DNA of 49,256 bases from Leptospira sp. GTDB lineage: Bacteria > Spirochaetota > Leptospiria > Leptospirales > Leptospiraceae. The translations under genes and the position numbers were made by a program. The stretch is taken from assembly GCA_027531445.1 (NCBI GenBank), contig JAPZRK010000052.1, forward strand, positions 1 to 49,256, written 5' to 3'. This document shows, piece by piece, positions 1 to 8,093 of the stretch; position 1 is the stretch's first letter; each line of letters starts with the position of its first letter. The notes under the pieces were generated by a model that searched no databases, was not told where the DNA came from, and was given only the letters and a program-made list of their open reading frames with translations.

Positions 1-807
1 AAAACGAACAAAATTGACTCCTGATGAAGGTCCGCCGAACAAATGCATCCAAACAGGCGTTCCATTTGATTTTAGTCTCATGACAAGCAATGAATTTGTT
101 GGTGTGGATGGATTTAGTGAAATAGTGGTTCCGGGAAAGGAAGGAATGCCTGACGTATTTGACTCTCCTGAGATGATAAGATCACCACTCGAAAGCTTTG
201 CAATAGAATACACCTTGTTCGTGTTTGATGTTTCCCCAAAGTAAGTGTTCCAAATGATATTCCCATCTGACCGTATATGAAAAACGGCAATGTTTCCACT
301 TGTTCCGCTAAAGGCTCGAATAGGAGAACCTACACTTTCCGTTGTAGTCACTGCAAGGTAAACACCTTGATCCGATTCAATGATTCCTATCGCATTCCCA
401 GCGCTAGTTGATTTGCCTAATGTCCTTGACCATTGTACGACACCGTTTTCTGAAAACTTAAAAAGTACGGCATTGCGACTTGAGCCCGTATCTTCCGTAC
501 CAGAAAACTCACCTAGGTTCTTTTCTGGCTTGAAGGTTCCGATCCCAAATACGTAAATAGACCGATCTCTGGTTTGCAGTATTTGTATGGGAGTCAATGC
601 CTCTCTTACGACTGTGGATGTGTAATCAGGTGAATAACTAAACTCAGTGGTATCGCAGATGGATTTGGGTCGCATAAATTCTTGCCATAATGCGTTTTCT
701 AGACCTGCTCTAGAACGTGTGTCTGCAGGGTTCCTCAGATCGGAAGGATTGCAATTCTGGAGAATCAAAATAGATAGAAGGATGATGAAAAGTGACGGAA
801 GTTTCAT
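1..807 (-). CDS. Lipoprotein, probable SBBP/beta-propeller repeat type (C-terminus beyond window)
   Basis: The minus frame stays open from an ATG at 807 to the window edge (269 codons), so the protein is cut off here. The N-terminus is a lipoprotein signal: MKLPS, a Leu/Ile run, then LQNC with the lipid-accepting Cys at residue 19. The mature part has short repeated units of the kind 'NAVLFKFSENGVVQWSRTLG', 'IAVFHIRSDGNIIWNTYFG' and 'LLVMRLKSNGTPVWMHLFG'. These repeat at roughly 60-residue spacing with a W-x-x-x-(L/Y)-(F/L)-G ending. That pattern fits the SBBP-type beta-propeller repeats of secreted spirochaetal lipoproteins. I infer an outer-surface or periplasmic lipoprotein of unknown ligand. 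It points away from the next gene and has a separate promoter region. Confidence 0.75.
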   Translation of the reverse strand, partial: MKLPSLFIILLSILILQNCNPSDLRNPADTRSRAGLENALWQEFMRPKSICDTTEFSYSPDYTSTVVREALTPIQILQTRDRSIYVFGIGTFKPEKNLGEFSGTEDTGSSRNAVLFKFSENGVVQWSRTLGKSTSAGNAIGIIESDQGVYLAVTTTESVGSPIRAFSGTSGNIAVFHIRSDGNIIWNTYFGETSNTNKVYSIAKLSSGDLIISGESNTSGIPSFPGTTISLNPSTPTNSLLVMRLKSNGTPVWMHLFGGPSSGVNFVRF

Positions 808-1132
808 AAAAATTTTCGCGTGTCTTGTAATGATAACAACACAGCGGGCAAAGATTTGCAATGAAAACTATTTCTTTCCGAAATGAAAATTTAGCCATTT
901 CTGAGCTAATTTGCCCTTTTTTACTGATAATTCGAAGGAAATGGAAGACATTGGCGTAGCAAAGCCATTCGAGCAGAAGTGCGAGAAAGGCGGGAGATAG
1001 GAATAGAAGTTTGATGGGTGGTGGAAGACTTCTTCAATCCGCTGATGTTTTCAGAAAATTAACACGAATATTCCTAAAGAATTTATCCAAGAAGCAGGAA
1101 CATTTCGTGGGATTCTTACCTCTTAATATAAC
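808..1132. other. Intergenic region with short coding-like fragments
   Basis: No intact gene is visible. Three short stretches look protein-like: 941-1000 (19 codons from ATG), 1021-1062 (VEDFFNPLMFSEN then stop) and 1067-1126 (NIPKEFIQEAGTFRGILTS then stop). The last is in the same frame as the nuclease gene that begins at 1133 and stops just before it. They may be remains of a broken gene upstream of the Rpn-like gene. The assignment is weak. Confidence 0.3.
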
Positions 1133-2041
1133 GTGCTTGCCCCAAATCCACATGATACTTTTATCAAACGCATTTTTGCTAACACCGAAGATGCGATTGC
1201 CTTTTTCAAAGGAACGTTACCATCGGAAGTTCAATCTATCCTTGATTTGGAAAGACTTGAACAAACGAAGGAATCCTTTCTTCCAAAAAACCAGAGCTCG
1301 ACACAAACGGATATTTTGTGGAAGATTCCTACTAAATCGGGAAAGGAAATTTATACTTACCTTCTCTTTGAGCACAAATCCTACTACGATCCAAAAATAT
1401 TTTTTCAATTACTCGGATATATAACGCAGATTTATCTTTGGCAAAAAGAGAACAGCGCGGATCTGGTTCCCGTTATCCCGTTCGTCTTTTACCATGGCGA
1501 GAAGGTTTGGGATTTAGGTTTGAATTTCAAAGACCAATTTAGTAAGAATGAAGACATTCAAACATTGGCAAAATATATACCTGATTTTGCGATCGAGTTA
1601 TTTGAGTTAGATAAAACGGATATAACAACGAAATTTCATCCACTCACACTTCGAATGTTTTTGAGACTGATCCAAAAGATCCGAACCGACATCAAGGAGT
1701 TCCGACCAATCTTTTTAGGCATCTTGAAGGAACTTAGCCAAGTGCAATCAGAGGCAAAAAAACTTGAAATTTTGGAGAAGCTACTCTATTATTTGCTAAG
1801 TGTAAGACCCAAAGATGAGATAGAATTCAGAAACGAAGAGATGTACCGTGTCGAAGGATTGGAAGGAGAATTTATGACATTACTCGATGAAATCAGATTA
1901 GAAGGTGAAATAAAAGGAAAACTGGAAGGAAAGCTGGAAGCTGCAGAGAGAATGCTAAAAAAAGGAATGTCCGTTTCTGATGTTTTAGATGTAACTGGAC
2001 TCACTGAAGCAGATCTAAGAAACAAGGGTCTAGTGAAGTAA
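1133..2041 (+). CDS. Rpn family recombination-promoting nuclease / putative transposase-like PD-(D/E)XK protein
   Basis: The 302-residue protein begins NPHDTFIKRIFAN, the usual N-terminal signature of the Rpn/YhgA-like (Transposase_31) family. A PD-(D/E)XK-type core is visible: Asp60 in QTDILWKI and Glu80-x-Lys82 in LLFEHKS, followed by a glutamine-containing helix (FFQLLGY). The C-terminus is the charged, repetitive GEIKGKLEGKLEAAE segment typical of the family, then a short helix-turn-helix-like tail (MSVSDVLDVTGLTEADL). Family members are DNA endonucleases that stimulate RecA-independent recombination, and some act in phage defence. Their role here is inferred. The start is GTG at 1133, because an in-frame stop lies nine bases upstream. 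The ribosome binding site is weak. The catalytic residues look intact. Confidence 0.82.
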   Translation: MLAPNPHDTFIKRIFANTEDAIAFFKGTLPSEVQSILDLERLEQTKESFLPKNQSSTQTDILWKIPTKSGKEIYTYLLFEHKSYYDPKIFFQLLGYITQIYLWQKENSADLVPVIPFVFYHGEKVWDLGLNFKDQFSKNEDIQTLAKYIPDFAIELFELDKTDITTKFHPLTLRMFLRLIQKIRTDIKEFRPIFLGILKELSQVQSEAKKLEILEKLLYYLLSVRPKDEIEFRNEEMYRVEGLEGEFMTLLDEIRLEGEIKGKLEGKLEAAERMLKKGMSVSDVLDVTGLTEADLRNKGLVK

Positions 2042-2198
2042 CCGATTGTCAAAAAGGTAGCATACGAAATCCAGACGATCATACATATAGGAAGTTCAGA
2101 TTTAATGCTTGAGTCGATGACAAAGACGATGAGATTTTTGAGACTCGCTTTCCCATTGCTAAGGCTATTCAGCAACTAAAAAAATCAGGCATGATTAA

Positions 2199-2966
2199 AT
2201 GAAAAAATGCTTATGCACTTTCCTATTGCTTTTGCTATTTATCACTTGTAAAAAAGAAGAAAATGTATCCGAAGAGACAACTTCCAATAATGGAAAAGTT
2301 GATTATAAAAGTATCGAAGCTCAAGTTGCGATTAGTGAAGGGAGTATAATTAGTAATAAAAAGATCAACTACGAAGTATTGGAAAAACAGGATGTCAATA
2401 TTCTTTTAAAGGACTTTGACTTTTGGTTGGGAAAAAATAAAATTCCGTATATTCGAATCAATGCCATAAGTTCCGGCGAGATTGAATTAGAACTCTTCAA
2501 TCAAACTTCAAATTGGTTTACGGTAGGCTACAAAGACGATAAAATTTCTTACGGTGTGCAAACTTACTCCTCGTTTGACACGGCAGGAAGTAATTCTGAT
2601 GGAATCATCAAAGAAGTGAAATGTCCAATTTATTCAGATAGTTTAATCAAATGTAAGTTTTATTTTGCTACCTCAACTCCAGCTAATGGGATGCCAACAA
2701 TGTCCTGGGTGATCGTCACCATCAAGGATCGTGCCTTAGTGAATGTAGAAGATGATTTAGGTGCCAGCTTTCTTGGTTATATCGATACACATAAAGACTT
2801 TCCTGAAAAAAGATTATCCAATCTGAAAAAAGCTCTTAAGGTAGCTGTAAAAGATCCAAAGATTGGGTTGAAGGATGTGCAGTTGCAAGGATTTACGATA
2901 GAGGAGCTAGATTTGTTAACCGATGGTTTGGCATCGCAGGTGAAGGCTGAGTCGGCGAGGAAATAA
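2199..2966 (+). CDS. Hypothetical lipoprotein
   Basis: A 255-residue protein with a clear lipoprotein signal: MKKCLCTFLLLLLFITC, where the Cys at 17 is the likely lipidation site, followed by a charged KKEEN linker. The mature domain is mixed alpha/beta with no motif I recognise. The C-terminal third (about residues 195-255) is Lys/Leu-rich and probably helical. Export to the periplasm or outer membrane is inferred from the signal alone. It stands alone, 157 bases after the nuclease-like gene and converging on flgC. Confidence 0.75.
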   Translation: MKKCLCTFLLLLLFITCKKEENVSEETTSNNGKVDYKSIEAQVAISEGSIISNKKINYEVLEKQDVNILLKDFDFWLGKNKIPYIRINAISSGEIELELFNQTSNWFTVGYKDDKISYGVQTYSSFDTAGSNSDGIIKEVKCPIYSDSLIKCKFYFATSTPANGMPTMSWVIVTIKDRALVNVEDDLGASFLGYIDTHKDFPEKRLSNLKKALKVAVKDPKIGLKDVQLQGFTIEELDLLTDGLASQVKAESARK

Positions 2967-3037
2967 ATTATCTCGAATTGGAGGGGAGGGTTACGGATGA
3001 TATGTGTTAAGGGTTAATACGCAAGTCGTGTAAATCC

Positions 3038-3075
3038 CGCGCACTATCGATTAATCCGCAGTGACAATAGTCGCG
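3038..3075. terminator. Possible terminator or dyad between convergent genes
   Basis: CGCG-C-ACTAT at 3038-3047 pairs with ATAGT-CGCG at 3067-3075, with one bulged base and a 19-base loop. It lies between the lipoprotein gene ending at 2966 and flgC ending at 3114. There is no T-tract, so rho-independent termination is uncertain. Confidence 0.25.
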
Positions 3076-3113
3076 ATGAGTGAGATCGGCTCTTCAAGAT
3101 GGAGGTCGCAGCC

Positions 3114-3575
3114 TTAAGCCCTTCCGATCTCCATCGCTTTATTGAACATCGCTTTGGTTCCATTGATCATTTGGACATTTGCCTCATAAGACCTGGAAGC
3201 AGAGATCATATCTGTCATCTCCGTTACGATATTGATGTTTGGAAATTCCACATAACCTTTTTTAGGTCCCGTTTGGATCGCATCTGGGTGAGTCGGGTCG
3301 TAAGTAAGTCTAAGGGGACTCATGTCCTTTTCGATTTTCATGACTTTGACTCCTTTGCCTTCACCCGGATTTACGCCAAAAGGATATACTGGACTCTTCC
3401 ACTTTGTACGAAGATTAACGGGTGTAAGAATTACTCGGTCTCTTCGGAAAGGTCCGTCTCCGTTTGTGTTTCTCGTAGTTGTCGCATTGGCAATGTTATT
3501 TGAAATAACATCCATACGGAGTCTTTGTGCTGAAAGACCAGTCGCTGATACATTGATTGAATCAAACATTCCCAT
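3114..3575 (-). CDS. flgC: Flagellar basal-body proximal rod protein FlgC
   Basis: A 153-residue rod protein of normal family length. The N-terminus MGMFDSINVSATGLSAQRLRM leads into the rod-family signature VISNNIANATTTRNTNG. The C-terminus has the matching amphipathic heptad region (SRSYEANVQMINGTKAMFNKAMEI). FlgC polymerises with FlgB and FlgF as the proximal rod of the periplasmic flagellar motor. It follows flgB on the same strand after a 30-base gap, so the two are almost certainly co-transcribed. In many bacteria fliE comes next, but the 147 bases downstream hold no such gene, so the cluster ends with flgC. Confidence 0.97.
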   Translation of the reverse strand: MGMFDSINVSATGLSAQRLRMDVISNNIANATTTRNTNGDGPFRRDRVILTPVNLRTKWKSPVYPFGVNPGEGKGVKVMKIEKDMSPLRLTYDPTHPDAIQTGPKKGYVEFPNINIVTEMTDMISASRSYEANVQMINGTKAMFNKAMEIGRA

Positions 3576-3605
3576 AATGATTACCTATTTCTTATCCTTA
3601 TTCTC

Positions 3606-4037
3606 TTACGTCGGTCTCATCACGATGTTGAGAAGGCGGTTGTTTTGATTGAGACGTTCAATCATCAAATTGTATGTCATCTGGTTTTGGTTGGCTTCCA
3701 CGATTTCTTTTTCAATGTCGACGTTGTTTCCATCAGGTCGCATCGTTGTCAGATAATCCGTGTTTACCTTTGGCTTCACTTCACGGTAGTCCAAAGGTTT
3801 AAAAAATTCGATATGTTTTTCGTTTGTGATTCTTGTAGGGACGGCCTTTTCTTTTTCTATCTTTTCTGATTCAAAGGCCCGTTTGAGTGCCGCTTCAAAG
3901 ACCACTTCCGATCGTTTGAAATGAGGGACATCTGCATTGGCAATATTATCCGTAAGAACCTTTCTTTTGGTCATGCCTGCCGTCAGGCCGCGTTCCAAAA
4001 GGTCTTGCGTTTTCATAAAATGTGTTTCTGCAAACAT
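3606..4037 (-). CDS. flgB: Flagellar basal-body rod protein FlgB
   Basis: A 143-residue protein with the FlgB pattern LTAGMTKRKVLTDNIANADVPHFKRSEVVFE near residues 18-48. A C-terminal helix (EIVEANQNQMTYNLMIERLNQNNRLLNIV) pairs with the N-terminal one in rod assembly. FlgB is the rod subunit next to the MS ring/FliE. A purine-rich GAGGGATTTT directly precedes the ATG. The gene starts only 20 bases after the stop of the membrane hydroxylase gene (4058-4924). flgB and flgC are therefore likely read through from that gene's promoter. Confidence 0.97.
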   Translation of the reverse strand: MFAETHFMKTQDLLERGLTAGMTKRKVLTDNIANADVPHFKRSEVVFEAALKRAFESEKIEKEKAVPTRITNEKHIEFFKPLDYREVKPKVNTDYLTTMRPDGNNVDIEKEIVEANQNQMTYNLMIERLNQNNRLLNIVMRPT

Positions 4038-4057
4038 AAAATCCCTCTTCTCTTGCT

Positions 4058-4924
4058 TTACCTTTCGGCGGGATTTCCTTCCAGGATTAGCACTTTATGT
4101 CCCTTATCGTGTAATTTTTCTGCACGGTTCGAGGTCACTTCGGCATAATACGCCTCATAATTTGGGAAATTGGTGCCCATAATGCGGTCCCAGACGTTAA
4201 AATAGAGGCTGTAATTCCCTTGGAACTTCTGGTGGTGTTGGTTGTGGTGGGTAGAAGTGTTGATCCACTTTGTGATCGGGTGTGATGCCCAACCTTTTGG
4301 GAAAAATTCATAACCTAGGTGCCACCAAATATTCAGGATCATTGCATAAAAGGTGTGGAAGATCAATACGCCAAAATGCATGGGAACTAATGTTACAAAG
4401 ATAACTAGATAGATACTTTCCAAAAACGCTTCGGTAATTTGAAAACGATATGCCGCTAGAGGTGATGGGTTGACCGACATATGGTGTTCGGAGTGCACCC
4501 AAGGATAGACTTTTTTAAGATGAGCAAAGCGGTGCATCCAGTAAAACCAAGTTTCATGCCAGATTGTTAGCATTACAAAGCTCATCACGATGTAAGACCA
4601 TCCAGCAAGACCTTCCACTGCACCAAAGTAAACATGCGAAGGCAGAATTTTCATTTTCATGAGGATGATATTGGTCGTTGCGACAAGTGTAAATACGATT
4701 AGAGTAACGGCGGATTGGCGAAACTCTTTCCATACTTTATCCATTTTTGGATAAACTTTTTGAATGCGAAATGGTTCAAAATAATCTTTTTTCCAAAGAT
4801 AAAACAAAAGAAAGGCAACACCGGCAATTGGATAATACCTTATAAAATTCATAAAAAGCTGAAAGGATGTGATTTTTGAAACACAGTCCATTACAAGCTC
4901 ACATTGAATGGGTCCGTTGAACAT
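4058..4924 (-). CDS. Sterol desaturase / fatty acid hydroxylase superfamily membrane protein
   Basis: A 288-residue polytopic membrane protein with the three histidine clusters of the membrane di-iron hydroxylases: H131-x3-H135 (HRFAH), H144-x2-HH (HSEHH, 144-148) and HH-x2-HH (HHNQHH, 226-231). Hydrophobic segments lie near residues 33-45, 70-90, 105-122 and 170-200. The family uses O2 and an electron donor to hydroxylate or desaturate lipid substrates. The substrate here is unknown. It is clearly related to the N-terminal half of the fusion at 45485-47284: both share HFGV, HLGYE, PKGW, STHHN and GNY-LYF blocks. This copy lacks a reductase domain and must borrow electrons. It sits upstream of flgB in a probable operon. 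Confidence 0.9.
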   Translation of the reverse strand: MFNGPIQCELVMDCVSKITSFQLFMNFIRYYPIAGVAFLLFYLWKKDYFEPFRIQKVYPKMDKVWKEFRQSAVTLIVFTLVATTNIILMKMKILPSHVYFGAVEGLAGWSYIVMSFVMLTIWHETWFYWMHRFAHLKKVYPWVHSEHHMSVNPSPLAAYRFQITEAFLESIYLVIFVTLVPMHFGVLIFHTFYAMILNIWWHLGYEFFPKGWASHPITKWINTSTHHNQHHQKFQGNYSLYFNVWDRIMGTNFPNYEAYYAEVTSNRAEKLHDKGHKVLILEGNPAER

Positions 4925-4980
4925 AAACGCCTCCGAGAAGTGATTGAGACAACTGTATCACAATGGGAAATCTGAATCGA

Positions 4981-4998
4981 CCGAATGGTTCGATTCGG
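4981..4998. promoter_or_regulatory. Inverted repeat between regulator and hydroxylase genes
   Basis: CCGAAT and ATTCGG flank a six-base spacer (4981-4998), downstream of the AraC-type gene's stop and about 57-74 bases upstream of the hydroxylase start. It could be a short terminator for the regulator gene or an operator for the hydroxylase-flgBC transcript. There is no clear T-tract on either strand. Confidence 0.3.
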
Positions 4999-5018
4999 AA
5001 TCAAAAAAGAATCCAGAT

Positions 5019-6119
5019 CTATCCATTCGGACGTTTTAATTTACGAAATTCGGTCGGACTCATCCCTGTTTCCTTTTTGAAGGCATCATAGAATGTTGAT
5101 TTGGATGGAAACCCAACCTCATACGCGATGGAAAGGATGGTTTTTTCAGGTGCAGAATGACAAAGCTCTTTTGCTTCTTTGATTCGAAACGCATTGATCA
5201 CTTGGAAAAAATTTTTGCCTAAGTGTCCGTTCAAATATTCAGAAAGTTGGTGTTGGGAAACAGAAAGCTCTTTTGCGAGGTCTGCAAGGCCGATGTCATC
5301 ATTGCGATAGTATCTTTCAACCGACATCAAATGGTTTAGCTTTTCACCTAGTGCGCGTAAATCGACAGATTTTAGTTGGGTGATTTGATATTTCTTTTCT
5401 TCAAGTACGATCTTTGTGACTTCCCGGATTAGCTCAGGATTTCTTTGTCTGATTAGATAAACAAAGATAAGTAAAAATGAAATGATTAGCGAAACAATCT
5501 TTAACCCATGTCGATCGTGAAAGAAGACAGTCACAAGACCTACGATGGAGGCGATCGTTACCGTTACAATGATGTACAAAACAAGTTTAAGATGAGGCGA
5601 ATCTTTGACCGTCTGCCAGCGAAGGTAACGCAAAATCCGACTAAAGATAAAGTAAGCGGCGATAAAAATGGGAAGAACCGCGACGGTAATCGCTAGTTTC
5701 ACTCGAATGGGTACACCTAGATTGAGATAGTTCATGAAAAGTTGTCTCTTTTCCTCAGCTGAACTCATATAAAAAGGAAACAAACATAGGATAACGAGGA
5801 TTGGAGGAAGGAGCTCATACACTTTCAATTTGAGTTGGATTTTCCCTTCTGTGATGAAGATTGAAAAGTAGCGTGCAAGCATGGAACCAAAAAGTGCAGT
5901 GAAGGGGAGGTGCAATAGATACAGGTGTGGGAACCCGACATAATTTCCATAGCCGACAAAATAAGTGTGCAATTGAAAGATTGCGGCTAGAAAGAATAGG
6001 GTCGCTTGGATGTAGGTTTGTGTAGTCTTTTCTTTGACGACGATTTCTCCCAAACAAAGCAAGAGTGAAAGTCCACCCGTAAATCCTATCAGAAAGGATG
6101 CCGAATCAAGAATTGTCAT
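5019..6119 (-). CDS. Membrane-anchored AraC family transcriptional regulator
   Basis: The N-terminal two thirds is a membrane domain of about seven hydrophobic segments (within residues 8-235). A short linker leads to a C-terminal AraC-type helix-turn-helix domain over the last 100 residues. The first HTH is around DIGLADLAKELSVSQHQLSEYLN. The second follows the family pattern IAYEVGFPSKSTFYDAFKKETGMSPTEFR. AraC DNA-binding domains fused to 7TM domains are common in Leptospira and are presumed to sense a membrane or envelope signal. I chose the ATG at 6119. The frame extends to a TTG at 6155. It is divergent from mlaE (about 56 bases between starts) and directly upstream of the hydroxylase-flgBC unit, so either could be a target (inference). 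Confidence 0.88.
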   Translation of the reverse strand: MTILDSASFLIGFTGGLSLLLCLGEIVVKEKTTQTYIQATLFFLAAIFQLHTYFVGYGNYVGFPHLYLLHLPFTALFGSMLARYFSIFITEGKIQLKLKVYELLPPILVILCLFPFYMSSAEEKRQLFMNYLNLGVPIRVKLAITVAVLPIFIAAYFIFSRILRYLRWQTVKDSPHLKLVLYIIVTVTIASIVGLVTVFFHDRHGLKIVSLIISFLLIFVYLIRQRNPELIREVTKIVLEEKKYQITQLKSVDLRALGEKLNHLMSVERYYRNDDIGLADLAKELSVSQHQLSEYLNGHLGKNFFQVINAFRIKEAKELCHSAPEKTILSIAYEVGFPSKSTFYDAFKKETGMSPTEFRKLKRPNG

Positions 6120-6175
6120 CTCTACACATTTGAGAGAGGTATCAGAGAAAATCAAAATAAAATCACTTGCCAGAA

Positions 6176-7330
6176 ATGGAAAGTCTGGTTTCCTTTAAGC
6201 AAATTCTTGTGGCTGTAATTTTAAAATCCATTCGCCTTCTATGGGAGGGAAGTGTTCTAGAAATCTATCTTCCTAGCACTCTCACTTTTCATCAAACTCC
6301 TGATATATGGAAACAAACCGAGCTCATGCTCAAGGCTCATACGCCAAGTCTGATTCGAGTCACTGCGGTTGATTTGGTTGATGCTGATAGTTCAGGTTTT
6401 GCGTACTTACAATATTTAAAAACATTCCAAGAAAATCACCAGGCAAAATTCGAATTACACGGATTAAGTGATAAATTTTCGTATCTTTACAAAACCGCCA
6501 CAAGCAAAAATCGGACATTGGACCGCATAGAAGAAACATTAGGTAGCTCAGAACAAATCGGAAAAATTACGATTGAGTGGTTTCGGGAATTGACCTATCT
6601 CATTACTTTTACCGGAGAGTTAACAGTTTCATTTTGGAAGTCCTTTTTACATCCCTCTCGCATTCGTTGGAAGGATGTTTTTAAAGTTTCCGAGTCCATG
6701 GGTGTAAATGCATTTCCGATCATAGCGATGATCGGATTTTTACTTGGACTGATCATGTCGTTTCAATCTGCAATTCCTATGCGTAAGTTTGGAGCGGAAA
6801 TATTTGTAGCCAATCTTGTCGGCTTATCTTTGTTTCGCGAGCTTGGGCCACTTATGACAGCTTTCATTTTATCAGGGAGATCTGGTTCTGCTTTTGCGGC
6901 TGAACTCGGTACTATGAAAGTATCAGAAGAAATTGATGCACTTACGACAATGGGACTTCCACCCGTTCAGTTTCTTGTTGTACCTAGACTTGTTGGCGCA
7001 CTGATCATGACTCCGCTTCTCACTATAGTCTTTAATCTTTTTGGGCTTATAGGTGGCGCGATCGTACTTATGAGTTTTGGTTTTCCTTTAGTAACATTTG
7101 TTAATCAGGTGAATATTGCCGTTGGTTTCAATGACATCGCAGGCGGTATGCTTAAATCCTATTTTTTCGGAATGATCATCGCCGCAATTGGTTGTTACCG
7201 AGGACTCAAAACGACGACTGGTGCCGGTGCCGTGGGGGAGTCAACGACTGCGGCAGTGGTTGGTTCCATTATTTTGGTTTCGATACTCGATGGTATCTTT
7301 TCTGTGGTTTACTTTTATCTTGGTATCTAA
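6176..7330 (+). CDS. mlaE: MlaE-type ABC transporter permease with N-terminal STAS-like domain
   Basis: About 384 residues. Residues 20-115 look like a STAS domain (LEIYLPSTLTF, then IRVTAVDLVDADSSGFAYL). The rest is the MlaE permease, with hydrophobic helices and the family signature ELGPLMTAFILSGRSGSAFAAELGTMKVSEEIDAL. MlaE forms the inner-membrane permease dimer of the phospholipid transport system. The STAS part probably replaces the separate MlaB subunit that stabilises the complex in E. coli, which explains the absence of an mlaB gene. I chose ATG 6176; the frame also offers TTG at 6167. It is the first gene of the run ending at 13383. The next gene starts one base after its stop codon. 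Confidence 0.92.
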   Translation: MESLVSFKQILVAVILKSIRLLWEGSVLEIYLPSTLTFHQTPDIWKQTELMLKAHTPSLIRVTAVDLVDADSSGFAYLQYLKTFQENHQAKFELHGLSDKFSYLYKTATSKNRTLDRIEETLGSSEQIGKITIEWFRELTYLITFTGELTVSFWKSFLHPSRIRWKDVFKVSESMGVNAFPIIAMIGFLLGLIMSFQSAIPMRKFGAEIFVANLVGLSLFRELGPLMTAFILSGRSGSAFAAELGTMKVSEEIDALTTMGLPPVQFLVVPRLVGALIMTPLLTIVFNLFGLIGGAIVLMSFGFPLVTFVNQVNIAVGFNDIAGGMLKSYFFGMIIAAIGCYRGLKTTTGAGAVGESTTAAVVGSIILVSILDGIFSVVYFYLGI

Positions 7331-7331
7331 A

Positions 7332-8093
7332 ATGGATCGTATCATTAACGTCGAACATCTAACAACTGGTTATGGGAGCACCATCATCATGGATGATATT
7401 TCATTTCATGTAAATCGCGGTGAGATCTTTGGCATATTAGGTGGATCTGGTTGTGGTAAATCGACTGTACTCAAAAATATGATTGGTTTATCTTCTCCAA
7501 TGTCTGGTAAAATTTGGATTGATGAAGATGAAATGGTCAATGCGGAAGGCAAAGATCAGATGCGCATTTGGAACAAAATCGGCGTTATGTACCAACAAAG
7601 TGCACTTTTTGGTTCCATGACCATCATCGAAAATGTAAAACTCCCTCTAGAAGAGTTTACAAATCTATCTGATGAAGCAATGAATGCCATCGCCCTCATG
7701 AAACTAAAGATGGTTGGTTTGGAAGCTTATGCAGAACTTATGCCAGCAGAGTTGTCGGGTGGTATGAAAAAACGTGCCGCTATCGCCCGCGCGATGGCAA
7801 TGGATCCACAAATTTTATTTTTAGACGAACCTTCAGCGGGCCTTGATCCCATCACAAGTGTTGACTTGGACCATTTGATCATCCGCCTGTCGCGATCATT
7901 AGGTGTAACATTTGTTATTGTTACACATGAGCTTCCTTCTGTGTTTACTATGGCAGATCGTGTGATTGTGTTAGACAAGGCATCCAAAGGCATCATCGCT
8001 GAAGGGAAACCTAAGGACCTGAAAGAAAAAGGTAAAGGTTCATTTGTGTATAATTTTTTTAATCGTATCCCTCAGGAGGAAAAATCATTATGA
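7332..8093 (+). CDS. mlaF: MlaF-type ABC transporter ATP-binding protein
   Basis: A 253-residue ATPase of standard length. It has Walker A GGSGCGKST near residue 40, a Q-loop (VMYQQSALF), signature LSGGMKKRAAIARA, Walker B ILFLDEPSAGLDP and switch His in VTHEL. LSGGM rather than LSGGQ is usual for the Mla/Ttg2A group. It energises MlaE for lipid transfer between MlaD and the inner membrane. The ATG at 7332 is one base after the mlaE stop. An upstream frame extension exists but lies inside mlaE and carries no domain. Its stop overlaps the mlaD start by four bases (ATGA), so translation is coupled. Confidence 0.94.
   Translation: MDRIINVEHLTTGYGSTIIMDDISFHVNRGEIFGILGGSGCGKSTVLKNMIGLSSPMSGKIWIDEDEMVNAEGKDQMRIWNKIGVMYQQSALFGSMTIIENVKLPLEEFTNLSDEAMNAIALMKLKMVGLEAYAELMPAELSGGMKKRAAIARAMAMDPQILFLDEPSAGLDPITSVDLDHLIIRLSRSLGVTFVIVTHELPSVFTMADRVIVLDKASKGIIAEGKPKDLKEKGKGSFVYNFFNRIPQEEKSL

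Noticed and set aside
1011..1424. Plus-strand 137-codon frame overlapping the Rpn-like gene
   Set aside because: The downstream part is a shadow of the Rpn frame (basic, Phe/Leu-rich, no family pattern), while the Rpn frame has a full domain.
3099..4182. Several plus-strand frames opposite flgC, flgB and the hydroxylase
   Set aside because: They are antisense shadows of three unmistakable genes, with Cys/Arg/Phe-rich composition and no domain.
4987..4998. GGTTCGATTCGG, which resembles a tRNA T-arm
   Set aside because: No acceptor, D or anticodon arms can be drawn around it. The bases form a simple dyad instead.
7188..7331. Upstream 48-codon extension of mlaF
   Set aside because: It lies within the mlaE 3' end in another frame and adds no ABC-domain sequence. 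The ATG at 7332 suits the family.
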